Positions 15,044 to 22,959 of a stretch of DNA of 34,983 bases are shown here, piece by piece. This stretch comes from Candidatus Calescibacteriota bacterium (lineage in GTDB: Bacteria > CAIJMQ01 > JAADFP01). The stretch spans positions 1 through 34,983 of the forward strand of contig JAGGYA010000005.1 of assembly GCA_021162785.1 (NCBI GenBank). Reading direction: 5' to 3'. Position 1 is the first letter of the stretch. Each line of letters starts with the position of its first letter. Position numbers and translations under genes: made by a program. The notes beneath the pieces were generated by a model. That model was given only the letters and a program-made list of their open reading frames with translations, did no database searches and was not told where the DNA came from.

Positions 15044-16143
15044 GACTTCCTCAACCTTTTCCTTCCCTTCTTGCATTGGGAAGCGAGGGGAAGGGAAGTT
15101 TTGCCTGGAATAAAGGAGAAAAGGTATTCATAAGTAATGATTTCGGCGACCTAAGAGAACCTGAAAACTATTTTCGCTATAAGAAGGGAATAGAAAATTT
15201 GATGGAAAAAGAAGATTTTAAAGCTATTTTAGTGGATTTACACCCTCTTTATCTATCCACCAGGCTGGGAGAAGAACTTTCCCAGCGTTTTTCTGTTCCT
15301 TTAATAAAAATTCAGCATCATCAGGCTCATATTGCCCGAGGAATGATGGAAAAAGGATGGAGGGAGTGTATAGGAGTGGCTCTGGACGGAACAGGTTATG
15401 GAGAAGACAGAAAAATATGGGGCAGTGAAGTATTTATGGTAAAGAAGGGAATTTTTGAAAGGAAGTATCATCTTCGGTATATCCCCCTTCCAGGTGGAGA
15501 CAAAGTGGTGGAGGAGATCTGGCGGATAGGAGTTTCTCTTCTCCTTGAAACTTATGGAGAAGAAGCTTTTAATCATTTCCCCCATTTCTGGAAGCATCTC
15601 CCTGAAGAGAAAGCACAGATGGTTGTAGAGATGTGGAGAAGAAATTTCCATACTCCTCTCTCTTCTGGAATGGGTAGACTCTTTGATGGTTTTGCCTCTT
15701 TAATGGGTCTTAAATTTTGCACCTTTCACCCAGCAGAAGCACCTTTACTTCTGGAAAAACTTGCTACCTCTTTCCAATCGGTCAAGATAACTCCCTGGGA
15801 AGTAAGGATTGTTGGTGAAGAGTTGGATTGGAGAATATGGGTTAAAGGATTAGAAGAGGATATTCTTTCTGGTAAAGACAGAAAATTTCTGTCCTACAAG
15901 TTTCACCTTACTTTAATTAATGCTATGGAAATACTTGTGGATAGAGTGATAGAGGAAAGCAATTTAAAGAAAGTTGTTCTTTCCGGAGGGGTATTCCTGA
16001 ATGCACTTCTTCGTGAGAGATTAAAGGAAAATTTTAGCCAGAAGGGATTTGAGGTGATAGTTCCAGAGCCTCCCCATGATTATTCTATTCCCTTAGGACA
16101 GATCTATGTGTATTATCTGAAAAGAACATCCTCCATAGAGTAA
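15040..16143 (+). CDS. hypF: HypF, Kae1-like carbamoyltransferase half only
   Basis: HypF makes the CN ligand precursor by transferring a carbamoyl group to HypE. This 367-residue protein aligns only with the C-terminal Kae1-like half of the usual roughly 750-residue HypF. It begins at LPQPFPSLLALGSEGKGSF and carries GDLREPENY, DLHPLYLSTRLG, QHHQAHIA (ATP/metal His motif), DGTGYGED and LSGGVFLNALLRE. The N-terminal acylphosphatase domain, the zinc fingers and the YrdC-like domain are absent. The region upstream is hypB, joined by ATGA, so they cannot be hidden there. Those activities must come from another gene, or the reaction differs. Its last 31 bases overlap the convergent dapB. Confidence 0.85.
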   Translation: MRLPQPFPSLLALGSEGKGSFAWNKGEKVFISNDFGDLREPENYFRYKKGIENLMEKEDFKAILVDLHPLYLSTRLGEELSQRFSVPLIKIQHHQAHIARGMMEKGWRECIGVALDGTGYGEDRKIWGSEVFMVKKGIFERKYHLRYIPLPGGDKVVEEIWRIGVSLLLETYGEEAFNHFPHFWKHLPEEKAQMVVEMWRRNFHTPLSSGMGRLFDGFASLMGLKFCTFHPAEAPLLLEKLATSFQSVKITPWEVRIVGEELDWRIWVKGLEEDILSGKDRKFLSYKFHLTLINAMEILVDRVIEESNLKKVVLSGGVFLNALLRERLKENFSQKGFEVIVPEPPHDYSIPLGQIYVYYLKRTSSIE

Positions 16144-16886
16144 ACCCCATTGGGTTTATCTTTAAGCCATAATGCCCCCCTTAATGCTCCCCGTGCAAAA
16201 GCTAATCGAGAATAAGCCTCGTGCACAAATTCAAGTTTCTCCCCTTCCACAAGAAACATGATTCTGTGTTCTCCCACTATGCCTCCCCCTCTAACTGCAT
16301 GTATTCCTATTTCTTCCTTTTTCCTTTCCCCGATTTTCCCTTTTCTTCCAAAGACTGCTATATCCTCCAGTTTTTGGCCACGGCTACTGGCAATTATTTC
16401 GGCTAAGGTTAGAGCAGTCCCGGAGGGAGCATCTTTTTTGAATCGATGGTGCGTCTCCACGATTTCTACTTCATAGTTTCCCCCCAGGATTAGGGGAATT
16501 TCCCTCATAAGTTTAAATAATAGATTCATCCCCACACTCATATTTGAGGAGAAAAGTATTGGAATATTCTTTCCTGCTTTAATAATCTCTTCTCTTTCGC
16601 TTTCATTAAAACCCGTGGTGCCAATTACCATTGGTTTACCAAATTCTACGCAGGTTTTAAGATGCTCAAGAGTAGGGGAGGGGAAGGTGAATTCAATAAT
16701 TACCTCACCCTTATGGATGATTTTTTCAAGAGAGCTTTCCACAACCACTCCATCAATTTTCTCCCCTACTAAGGGATGGTCTTCTCTTTCCAAAAGCCCG
16801 GTTATTTCAATATCACCAAATTCTTTACTGGCTTCTCTTAGTGCTTTACCCATTCTCCCACCTGCTCCAGAGATTATTACCTTCAT
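16113..16886 (-). CDS. dapB: 4-hydroxy-tetrahydrodipicolinate reductase
   Basis: DapB reduces 4-hydroxy-tetrahydrodipicolinate with NAD(P)H in the diaminopimelate/lysine pathway. The 257-residue protein begins with the nucleotide-binding GAGGRMGKAL. It has VIGTTGFNESE, the family signature ETHHRFKKDAPSGTAL near residue 144 with the catalytic His pair and Lys, and HAVRGGGIVGEH. It overlaps the upstream egsA-like gene by ATGA, and its 3' end overlaps hypF on the other strand by 31 bases. No dapA is adjacent. Confidence 0.95.
   Translation of the reverse strand: MKVIISGAGGRMGKALREASKEFGDIEITGLLEREDHPLVGEKIDGVVVESSLEKIIHKGEVIIEFTFPSPTLEHLKTCVEFGKPMVIGTTGFNESEREEIIKAGKNIPILFSSNMSVGMNLLFKLMREIPLILGGNYEVEIVETHHRFKKDAPSGTALTLAEIIASSRGQKLEDIAVFGRKGKIGERKKEEIGIHAVRGGGIVGEHRIMFLVEGEKLEFVHEAYSRLAFARGALRGALWLKDKPNGVYSMEDVLFR
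16141..16158 (+). terminator. Possible hairpin terminator at the hypF stop
   Basis: TAAACCC (16141-16147), a four-base loop, and GGGTTTA (16152-16158) form a perfect seven-base stem exactly at the hypF stop codon. Only a weak TCTTTAAG follows, and the hairpin lies inside the 3' end of convergent dapB. Its role as a terminator is uncertain. Confidence 0.3.
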
Positions 16887-18202
16887 ACTTTCCCTCCTTT
16901 AAATAATTCAAAAATGTAATTTTCCAATAAACCCAGGGAATGAAGAAGATCCAGGATAGTATACCTGTTTCGGATATACCTTGCAAAAAGCATTGCATTT
17001 TTTAGCTCTTCCCTTTCCCTTCCCAACTCCTCTGCTCTCTGGGGTAAAGAAGCAGAACTGTAAAAATCTTCAAGTTCTGGAGGTGTTTTGGTTTCTTTTC
17101 TTGTTTTAATCTTTAATTTTTCCAGATTTTCTTTTATCCTTTTTATTTCCTCTTCTTGTTCCCGAAGGCTTCTCCATTTTTTAAGGTATTCCTCTTCTAC
17201 TTTCTTTCCTAAGTTTTTGAAATGTTCCCTTACAATTTCTCTCCATTCTTCTTCCTTTTCCAGAGTAGGAGAAATTTCATTTTTCTTTAAGGAAAAAAAC
17301 TTTTCCCATAAAAAGGAAATTACCCAGGTTCCCACACTTACCTGCAGACCATGCAGACTCCAATTTTCAGGTGGGAGAGTCATGTCCCAGTAATGGGAAA
17401 TTAAATGTTCTGCACCAGATACAGGCCGGGAAGAACCAGAGGCAGTCATTACCAATCCTGATACAAGGAGAAGTTCCATAAGCAGTTTTATTTTTTCAGG
17501 TTTCTTTTGAGAAAAATCCTTGACAATTTCTTGGATTGCTTCTTCAAATCCTTCCATCATTTGGAGGAGGAAAGGACAGAAATACTCATCCCGGAGTTCT
17601 CCAGAGATCACCCAATCACCAGCAGACACAAAACGGGAAAGGAGATCTCCCAATCCTGCTTTTAGCATAATTAAGGGAGCAGAGGAGATTACTGAAAGGT
17701 CAGAAATAATTGCAAAAGGTGGAGAAGCTGGAAGGGTGGTTTTGAGACCATTTACAAGGAGTGCAGAGATAGAGGAAGTATACCCATTCATAGAAGGTGC
17801 TGTGGGATAGGAGATGAAAGGAATTTTTTTCTGGAAAGAAGCAAATCTCACTAAATCCGTAATAGTTCCAGAACCCACAGCTACAGGAAGGGTATTTTGG
17901 TCAAATACATCCAAAAGCCTTTTAGCATTTTCTATAGTGGGAAGGGGTTTGAAGTCCTCAAAAAGAAAAATTTTTTTCCTACGGAGAAAACCCCCAATAG
18001 TCTCTGCAAACTTAAGAGTATTTAAGTCGCAGACGAGAACAATAGTGAAGAGGGAAAATTCTTCTCTTATAAACCTCTCAAGAATCTTTACTCCTTCATC
18101 ACCCACATAAATAAAATTTATGGGGAAGGCATGTTTTCTCCCACAGGAACAGGGAAAATTTTTCCCAAGATACTCACTGCTTAAGAACTTTCTCCACTTC
18201 AT
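16883..18202 (-). CDS. egsA: sn-glycerol-1-phosphate dehydrogenase homologue (AraM/EgsA)
   Basis: This 439-residue NAD(P)-dependent dehydrogenase reduces dihydroxyacetone phosphate to sn-glycerol-1-phosphate, the archaeal-type lipid backbone precursor. Bacterial relatives are AraM. Visible features are CSCGRKH near the N-terminus, the nucleotide loop VAVGSGTITDL (about residues 107-117) and SYPTAPSMNGYTSS. Putative metal ligands are Asp186 (AGLGDLL), His266 (SGAEHLISH) and His284 (SLHGLQVSVG). The C-terminal third (about 300-420) is highly charged and helical. I choose the ATG at 18202; the TTG at 18211 overlaps the TATAAT box. It is coupled to dapB. Confidence 0.85.
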   Translation of the reverse strand: MKWRKFLSSEYLGKNFPCSCGRKHAFPINFIYVGDEGVKILERFIREEFSLFTIVLVCDLNTLKFAETIGGFLRRKKIFLFEDFKPLPTIENAKRLLDVFDQNTLPVAVGSGTITDLVRFASFQKKIPFISYPTAPSMNGYTSSISALLVNGLKTTLPASPPFAIISDLSVISSAPLIMLKAGLGDLLSRFVSAGDWVISGELRDEYFCPFLLQMMEGFEEAIQEIVKDFSQKKPEKIKLLMELLLVSGLVMTASGSSRPVSGAEHLISHYWDMTLPPENWSLHGLQVSVGTWVISFLWEKFFSLKKNEISPTLEKEEEWREIVREHFKNLGKKVEEEYLKKWRSLREQEEEIKRIKENLEKLKIKTRKETKTPPELEDFYSSASLPQRAEELGREREELKNAMLFARYIRNRYTILDLLHSLGLLENYIFELFKGGKV

Positions 18203-18210
18203 AACCTGCA

Positions 18211-18216
18211 ATTATA
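18211..18216 (-). promoter_or_regulatory. -10 box for egsA-dapB, probably leaderless
   Basis: A perfect TATAAT on the minus strand ends eight bases before the egsA ATG at 18202, so transcription should begin at or next to the start codon. A TTGAAA-like -35 sits at a 19-base spacer and is weak. There is no room for a Shine-Dalgarno. Confidence 0.55.
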
Positions 18217-18227
18217 CCATTAATACT

Positions 18228-18256
18228 TTTACCCTTTTCAAAAATATGATTATAAT
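18228..18256 (+). promoter_or_regulatory. Promoter of the zincin-fmt operon, probably leaderless
   Basis: TTTACC (18228-18233), a 17-base spacer and a perfect TATAAT (18251-18256). Six bases separate the box from the ATG at 18263, so predicted +1 coincides with the A of the start codon. The promoter is divergent from the egsA promoter only about 35 bases away. Confidence 0.6.
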
Positions 18257-18262
18257 AAAAGC

Positions 18263-18628
18263 ATGAAACTGGAAGAATTTGAGAAACTGGTGGAGAAAGC
18301 TTGGGAATCAATTCCTGAGAAGTTCCGGGAGAAAGTAGATAATCTTTTGATTTTGGTGAAAGAAGAACCGGATGAAATTGCCCGCAAGCTATTGAAGAAA
18401 AGGGGAGGAATGATTCTGGGATACTACAAAGGAGTTCCCTTTAATCGTCGAGGTGTTCATTACTCCCTTGTTCCTCCCGATACAGTTGTGATATTTAAAA
18501 ATCCTCTGGAGAGAATATGCTCTTCAAAGGAAGAGTTGGAAGCAAAAGTTAAAGAAGTCCTTTTGCATGAGATAGGACATTACTTTGGTTTTGGAGAAGA
18601 AGAATTAAGGAGGATGGGATGCGGATAG
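18263..18628 (+). CDS. Small zincin-like metallopeptidase family protein
   Basis: This 121-residue protein belongs to the small bacterial metallopeptidase family with the zincin fold (Zincin_1 type). The C-terminal motif HEIGHYFGFGEEELRRMG (from about residue 101) supplies HEXXH plus the family's conserved G-x-x-E-E-x-L-R-x-x-G. Earlier conserved parts are LLILVKEEPDE and GYYKGVPF. Its substrate is unknown. It is the first gene of an operon and lacks a leader. Its end overlaps fmt by ten bases. Confidence 0.85.
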   Translation: MKLEEFEKLVEKAWESIPEKFREKVDNLLILVKEEPDEIARKLLKKRGGMILGYYKGVPFNRRGVHYSLVPPDTVVIFKNPLERICSSKEELEAKVKEVLLHEIGHYFGFGEEELRRMGCG

Positions 18629-19554
18629 TGTTTATGGGATCATCCACTATATCTCTCCCTTCTCTCCATTTACTCCATTCTCATGGGATGGAGATTGCAC
18701 TGGTAGTAACAGCTCCGGATAAACCAAAAGGAAGGGGCAGAAAAATAGGGGAGACACCCGTGAAACAAATGGCTCGAGAATTGAAACTTCCAATTTACCA
18801 ACCTACAACTCTCAAAAGCAAGGAAGTTATTGATAAAATTGGAGAATACCAGCCTCATGTTATTGTAGTGGTAGCTTATGGTAAAATTCTTCCTCCAGAA
18901 CTTTTACAGCTCCCCCCAAAAGGATGTATTAATCTTCACCCTTCTCTTCTCCCAGAACTTCGAGGGCCGGGAGCAATTAACTGGGCTATAATTCTGGGAA
19001 AAGAGAAGACAGGCGTAACTACAATTTTTATGGATGAAGGTGTGGATACCGGAGATATAATCCTTCAGGAAGAAGTGGAAATATCTCCTGAAGATAATTC
19101 CCTAACTCTTTCTGAGAAACTTGCTCAACGAGGTGCAGAACTCCTCTTAAAGACTTTGAAATTATTGGAGGAGGGTAAAGCACCCCGCCGTCCACAGATT
19201 GGCTTCCCTTCCTATGCTCCTTTATTGACCAAAGAAACTGGTAAAATTGATTGGAGAAAAAGTGCAAAGGATATTCATAATCTGGTGCGGGGAACAATCC
19301 CCTGGCCTACTGCTTATACATTCTTTAAAAATAAAAGAATGATTCTCTGGAAAACTGAAGTAGTGGAGAAAGATTATTCCTGCCCACCAGGGGAGGTGGT
19401 GGAGGTGAGTCCAGAAGGTATCGTTGTTTGCGCAGGGAAAGGTGCTGTAAAAATTAAAGAACTGCAGATAGAAGGTAAAAGGAGAATGAAGGTAAGAGAG
19501 TTCTTACCCGGTTATCATCTGGAAAAAGGAGTAATTTTGGGAAAGGAGGGATGA
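18619..19554 (+). CDS. fmt: Methionyl-tRNA formyltransferase
   Basis: Fmt formylates initiator Met-tRNA using 10-formyl-tetrahydrofolate. The 311-residue protein has the N-terminal catalytic domain with RIVFMGSS, TAPDKPKGRGRK, INLHPSLLPELRGPGAINW (residues about 102-120, the catalytic His-Pro-Ser region) and EGVDTGDI. The C-terminal domain carries VRGTIPWPTAY. AGGAGG at 18609-18614 precedes the ATG. It is complete at normal length. Confidence 0.95.
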   Translation: MRIVFMGSSTISLPSLHLLHSHGMEIALVVTAPDKPKGRGRKIGETPVKQMARELKLPIYQPTTLKSKEVIDKIGEYQPHVIVVVAYGKILPPELLQLPPKGCINLHPSLLPELRGPGAINWAIILGKEKTGVTTIFMDEGVDTGDIILQEEVEISPEDNSLTLSEKLAQRGAELLLKTLKLLEEGKAPRRPQIGFPSYAPLLTKETGKIDWRKSAKDIHNLVRGTIPWPTAYTFFKNKRMILWKTEVVEKDYSCPPGEVVEVSPEGIVVCAGKGAVKIKELQIEGKRRMKVREFLPGYHLEKGVILGKEG

Positions 19555-19555
19555 G

Positions 19556-20032
19556 ATGGCGAAAGTGCTGGTAGTTTACTATTCCCGGACGGGGAATACG
19601 GAAGAAATGGCAAAAGCGGTGGAAAAGGGTGTAAGAGAAACAGGTGTGGAATGCGAGTTGAAAAGAGTGGAGGAAACAACACCTGAAGATTTGTTAAATG
19701 CGGATGGAATAATAATAGGTTCACCCACATATTTTGGACTACCAGCGCAGGAAATAGTGAAACTTCTTGATGATTCTGTGAAGTACTATGGGAAACTGGA
19801 AGGGAAAGTGGGCGGAGCTTTCTCCACCTCTGGAATTCTGGGAGGAGGAAATGAGACGACGGTCATGGGTATAAATCAGATGCTCCTTATTCATGGAATG
19901 ATCATTCAGGGCACAACTCAGGGACCGCATTATGGTGCTGTGGCAATTGGCAGACCAGATGAGAAAGATTTAAAGTTCGCAGAACAACTTGGAAAGAGAG
20001 TAGGAAACTTGGTAAAAAGACTATTTGGCTGA
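19556..20032 (+). CDS. Flavodoxin-fold FMN protein, WrbA-like
   Basis: This 158-residue flavodoxin-like protein has the FMN phosphate loop YSRTGNTEEM (residues 9-18), the SPTYFGLPAQE ring-binding loop and FSTSGILGGGNETT. It resembles the NAD(P)H:quinone oxidoreductase WrbA but is shorter than the usual roughly 200 residues, so it may be a simple electron carrier. GGAGGG sits six bases before the ATG, which follows the fmt stop by one base. Two radical SAM genes follow with overlap, and the protein could supply their electrons; that is inference. Confidence 0.85.
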   Translation: MAKVLVVYYSRTGNTEEMAKAVEKGVRETGVECELKRVEETTPEDLLNADGIIIGSPTYFGLPAQEIVKLLDDSVKYYGKLEGKVGGAFSTSGILGGGNETTVMGINQMLLIHGMIIQGTTQGPHYGAVAIGRPDEKDLKFAEQLGKRVGNLVKRLFG

Positions 20033-20780
20033 TGTGAAGGACTATCCCCGTTATGTAACACCTGGGTTTATACCTTTTTCTCCTGTTGAGCTGGCAGAAA
20101 AAACTGAGGCAATTGTAGGCTTAGGAGACCAACGAAAGTACACCCATTTTTACTGTACAGGTGTATATGGAGGTATCTCCACAGCTTATACTGTAGGTTG
20201 TTGTTTACGCTGTGTTTTCTGCTGGGTTGACTGGTCAAGAGATTTTCCTGAAAAATATGGTTTTTTCTGTTCCCCTGAGAAGGTTTCTACCTATCTTCTG
20301 CTAAATGCCAGAAAAAGTAAAGTTAAAAAACTAAGGATCTCTGGAGGTGAACCAACTTTACTTTTTCATCACCTTTTGAAAATACTTGTCCTTTTAAGGG
20401 AAGAGGATTATCTTTTCATTCTGGAAACCAATGGAATTCTCTTAGGAAAAGATGAAGATTTGGTGAAAGAATTGGTTCCTTTTCCCAATCTTTATGTGAG
20501 AGTAAGTATAAAAGCTGGCACACCTTACTCTTTTGAGAAAAAAACAGGTGCAAAAAAAGAATATTTCTATTTACCTTTCCAATGCATAGAAAATTTAAAA
20601 AAGCATGGCCTTAATTTCCATGTGGCAGTAATGAGTGATAAACATCTTATGTCTGTTGAAGAAAAAAGGTATTTCCTCAAAGAATTGAAGAAAACAGGAT
20701 ACAAAGGATTTTTGGAGGAGGAAAGATGTGAGCCCTATCCTCATAGTGTAGCTCGATTGAGATTTGCAGGCTGGGAATGA
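20025..20780 (+). CDS. Radical SAM protein, unassigned subfamily
   Basis: This 251-residue radical SAM protein has the [4Fe-4S] motif CCLRCVFC, with ligands Cys59, Cys63 and Cys66. It is followed by WVDWSRDFPEKYG and the SAM-binding RISGGEPTLL. VRVSIKAGTPYSFEKKTG is a further conserved-looking element. The CVFCW style recalls TYW1-type enzymes, but I cannot assign a reaction. The start is TTG at 20025, eight bases inside the flavodoxin gene; GTG at 20034 is an alternative. It overlaps amrS by four bases (ATGA), so the two radical SAM proteins are likely made together. Confidence 0.78.
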   Translation: MADVKDYPRYVTPGFIPFSPVELAEKTEAIVGLGDQRKYTHFYCTGVYGGISTAYTVGCCLRCVFCWVDWSRDFPEKYGFFCSPEKVSTYLLLNARKSKVKKLRISGGEPTLLFHHLLKILVLLREEDYLFILETNGILLGKDEDLVKELVPFPNLYVRVSIKAGTPYSFEKKTGAKKEYFYLPFQCIENLKKHGLNFHVAVMSDKHLMSVEEKRYFLKELKKTGYKGFLEEERCEPYPHSVARLRFAGWE

Positions 20781-21802
20781 AAAAAATCTCTCCTTTTTAT
20801 CTTAAGATGTGGAAGGGGAAGGTTAAATGCTTGGTTTGTGGAAGAGGTTGTGTAGTTTCTGAAGGTGAGAAAGGCTACTGCAAAACAAGGATAAATGAAG
20901 GAGGACAACTTTATACCCTCATTTATGGAGAAGTTTCCACAATACATCTTTCTCCCATCGAAATAAAACCTCTTTATCATTTCTTCCCCGGAACTTATTT
21001 CCTTTCCTTAGGTTCCTTAGGCTGTAATTTCCTTTGTCCAGGCTGTCAAAACTGGAGCATTGCTCATAGAGATGCTGAAAGAGGGATAAATAAAGGTGAA
21101 ACACGATATTTTTCTCCCCAAGAGGTGGTAGATATTGCTTTAAAAAAAGGTGGGCGGGGTATTTCTTTTACTTATAATGAACCAACTCTCTGGGTTGAAT
21201 ACACTATGGATGTTTTTAAGATGGCAAAGGAAAAAGGGTTAGCTACCAATTATGTAACCAATGGATATATCACAAACGAAGTTTTAGAAATTATTGCCCC
21301 TTATCTCGACTCTTTTCGGGTGGATATAAAGGGTTTCTCGGAAGAGACCTACTACCGGCTGGCCAAAATAAAAAATTTTCAACTTATCCTGGAAAATTGT
21401 ATTCTGGCTAAGCGAAAATTTCACATCCATGTGGAGATAGTCACCAATTTAATTCCGGGTTTTAATGACAAGGAAGAAGAAATTTCTGCTCTGGCAAGTT
21501 GGATAGTGGAAAAACTGGGAAAAGATACTCCCTGGCATGTGACCCGGTTTTTCCCTCATTTATACCTATCCCATCTTCCTCCTACTCCATTATCCACTCT
21601 TTTAAGAGCAATAGAAATAGGAAAATCTGCTGGACTGCAATTCGTCTACTTAGGGAATGTGCCTGGGTCATCGCTTCAGAATACTTATTGTCCAGAATGT
21701 GGAGAACTACTCTTAGAAAGAAATAATTTTACTCTTATAAAGAACCGGTTGAAAAATAAATCCTGTCCAAATTGTGGGAGAGAAATTCCTGTGATAATTT
21801 AA
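20777..21802 (+). CDS. amrS: AmmeMemoRadiSam-system radical SAM enzyme (AmrS)
   Basis: This 341-residue radical SAM protein is of the AmrS (PflA-like) family. The N-terminal CLVCGRGCVVSEGEKGYC motif, GEVSTIHLSPIEIKPLYHF and the cluster motif CNFLCPGCQNW (Cys83/87/90) are diagnostic. ISFTYNEPTLW and VTNGYI support the fold. The C-terminus carries a zinc-ribbon-like pair, YCPECGE and SCPNCGRE. The family often neighbours MEMO1 and AMMECR1 genes, but neither is in this window. The stop overlaps the convergent DUF362 gene by four bases. Confidence 0.9.
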   Translation: MKKISPFYLKMWKGKVKCLVCGRGCVVSEGEKGYCKTRINEGGQLYTLIYGEVSTIHLSPIEIKPLYHFFPGTYFLSLGSLGCNFLCPGCQNWSIAHRDAERGINKGETRYFSPQEVVDIALKKGGRGISFTYNEPTLWVEYTMDVFKMAKEKGLATNYVTNGYITNEVLEIIAPYLDSFRVDIKGFSEETYYRLAKIKNFQLILENCILAKRKFHIHVEIVTNLIPGFNDKEEEISALASWIVEKLGKDTPWHVTRFFPHLYLSHLPPTPLSTLLRAIEIGKSAGLQFVYLGNVPGSSLQNTYCPECGELLLERNNFTLIKNRLKNKSCPNCGREIPVII

Positions 21803-22959
21803 TGACGGATTTTTCTGAGAATTCTTGTAAGAAAAGAATGAGAAGGATGAAAAGCTCCTTGAGGACAAATTTCTATACAGGTGAAACACCGGATACATTT
21901 TCCATAATTCACCTGGGGGTAGGGAGTTAACTCAATTGCTTCAACAGGGCATCTTTCTTTGCATAATCCGCACTGTATACATTTTTCTCTTTCCAATTTT
22001 GGATAGGTATCCAGAAGGGGAACTCCTAAAGGAGCTAAGAGTTTCAAAATATTTCTTTTCCTTTTACTCAAGAAAGTAGAAGGTTTTTCAAAATCGGAAA
22101 TTATGAATTTCTCAAGTTCTTCCCCTATCACCTCAATACTTTCCAAGTCCACCCATCCTCGCTTTTCTGCAAGATAGAGGAGAGGGATTTCATAAGGGGA
22201 AAATCCCATGATTTTTGCCATTACTGCATCCAGAGCATGAGGATTTTTTGCAAAGAGGAGTATCCCTACCTTCCTTACTTTACCATGTGCTGGCCCTTCT
22301 CCTTCCATTCCTTCAATTCCGTCTATAATGCCCAGGTCGCATCTACAAACTGAAAAGAGGTCAAGAACATTTTCTGAAAATTTTTCAGGATCTCCATCTC
22401 GGTGAAGCAGGTTTCTATCACGAGAGGGAATACAGCCAAAAAAATTTTTCACTGCACCAGTTATAAAGGTAAGTTCATGGGTTTTTAATTTGGCTACAGA
22501 GACAACTATATCCACTTGAAAAAGAGGCTCTGCAAGATGTAATGTTTTTACTCTTTTTCCATTTATTTTAACCTCCCTGTAGCCTTCCCGATTGAAATTT
22601 ATAATTTTTCCCCCTTCTTCTTCCACCACTTTTCTTATACCTGTGATACTGAAAGGATCCTTTTTTTCTCCCACTTCCGCTCCCATATCCCCAGTAAATG
22701 CAGCATCACCAACCCATACCTCACATCCCCTTTCTCGAAACCATCGGGTTACTGCTCCTACAACTTCCGGATGGGTAATTATCCCTTTTTCCGGTGGCGT
22801 TGCGGAAAGGAGATTGATTTTTAAAAGAACTTTAAGTGAAGATGAAGAAATAAGTTTCTCTGCTTGGATGAGGGCCAATCCCTTATTTATCGCTTGATAG
22901 ACTTCTTCTTTTGCATATCTCTCTTGTGGGACAAGTGCTACTAAGGTTTTATTTCTCAT
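21799..22959 (-). CDS. DUF362 protein with C-terminal two-cluster ferredoxin domain
   Basis: This roughly 386-residue protein has an N-terminal DUF362 domain (VGAVTRWFRERGCEVWVGDAA, then VVSVAKLKTHELTFITGAVKNFFG) and two C-terminal [4Fe-4S] motifs, CIQCGLCKERCP and CIRCFTCIEICP. Members of this widespread anaerobe family are putative redox proteins of unknown substrate. The ATG at 22959 gives the usual family N-terminus (KTLVALVP). An upstream GTG at 22983 in the same frame cannot be excluded. It is the last gene of the minus-strand Tat operon and overlaps the flavin reductase gene. Confidence 0.85.
   Translation of the reverse strand: MRNKTLVALVPQERYAKEEVYQAINKGLALIQAEKLISSSSLKVLLKINLLSATPPEKGIITHPEVVGAVTRWFRERGCEVWVGDAAFTGDMGAEVGEKKDPFSITGIRKVVEEEGGKIINFNREGYREVKINGKRVKTLHLAEPLFQVDIVVSVAKLKTHELTFITGAVKNFFGCIPSRDRNLLHRDGDPEKFSENVLDLFSVCRCDLGIIDGIEGMEGEGPAHGKVRKVGILLFAKNPHALDAVMAKIMGFSPYEIPLLYLAEKRGWVDLESIEVIGEELEKFIISDFEKPSTFLSKRKRNILKLLAPLGVPLLDTYPKLEREKCIQCGLCKERCPVEAIELTPYPQVNYGKCIRCFTCIEICPQGAFHPSHSFLTRILRKIRH

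Noticed and set aside
21803-21850. Hairpin at the amrS/DUF362 convergent end
   Set aside because: The only inverted repeat (TTCTT...AAGAA) would have a two-base loop and no T-run, so it is not a credible terminator.
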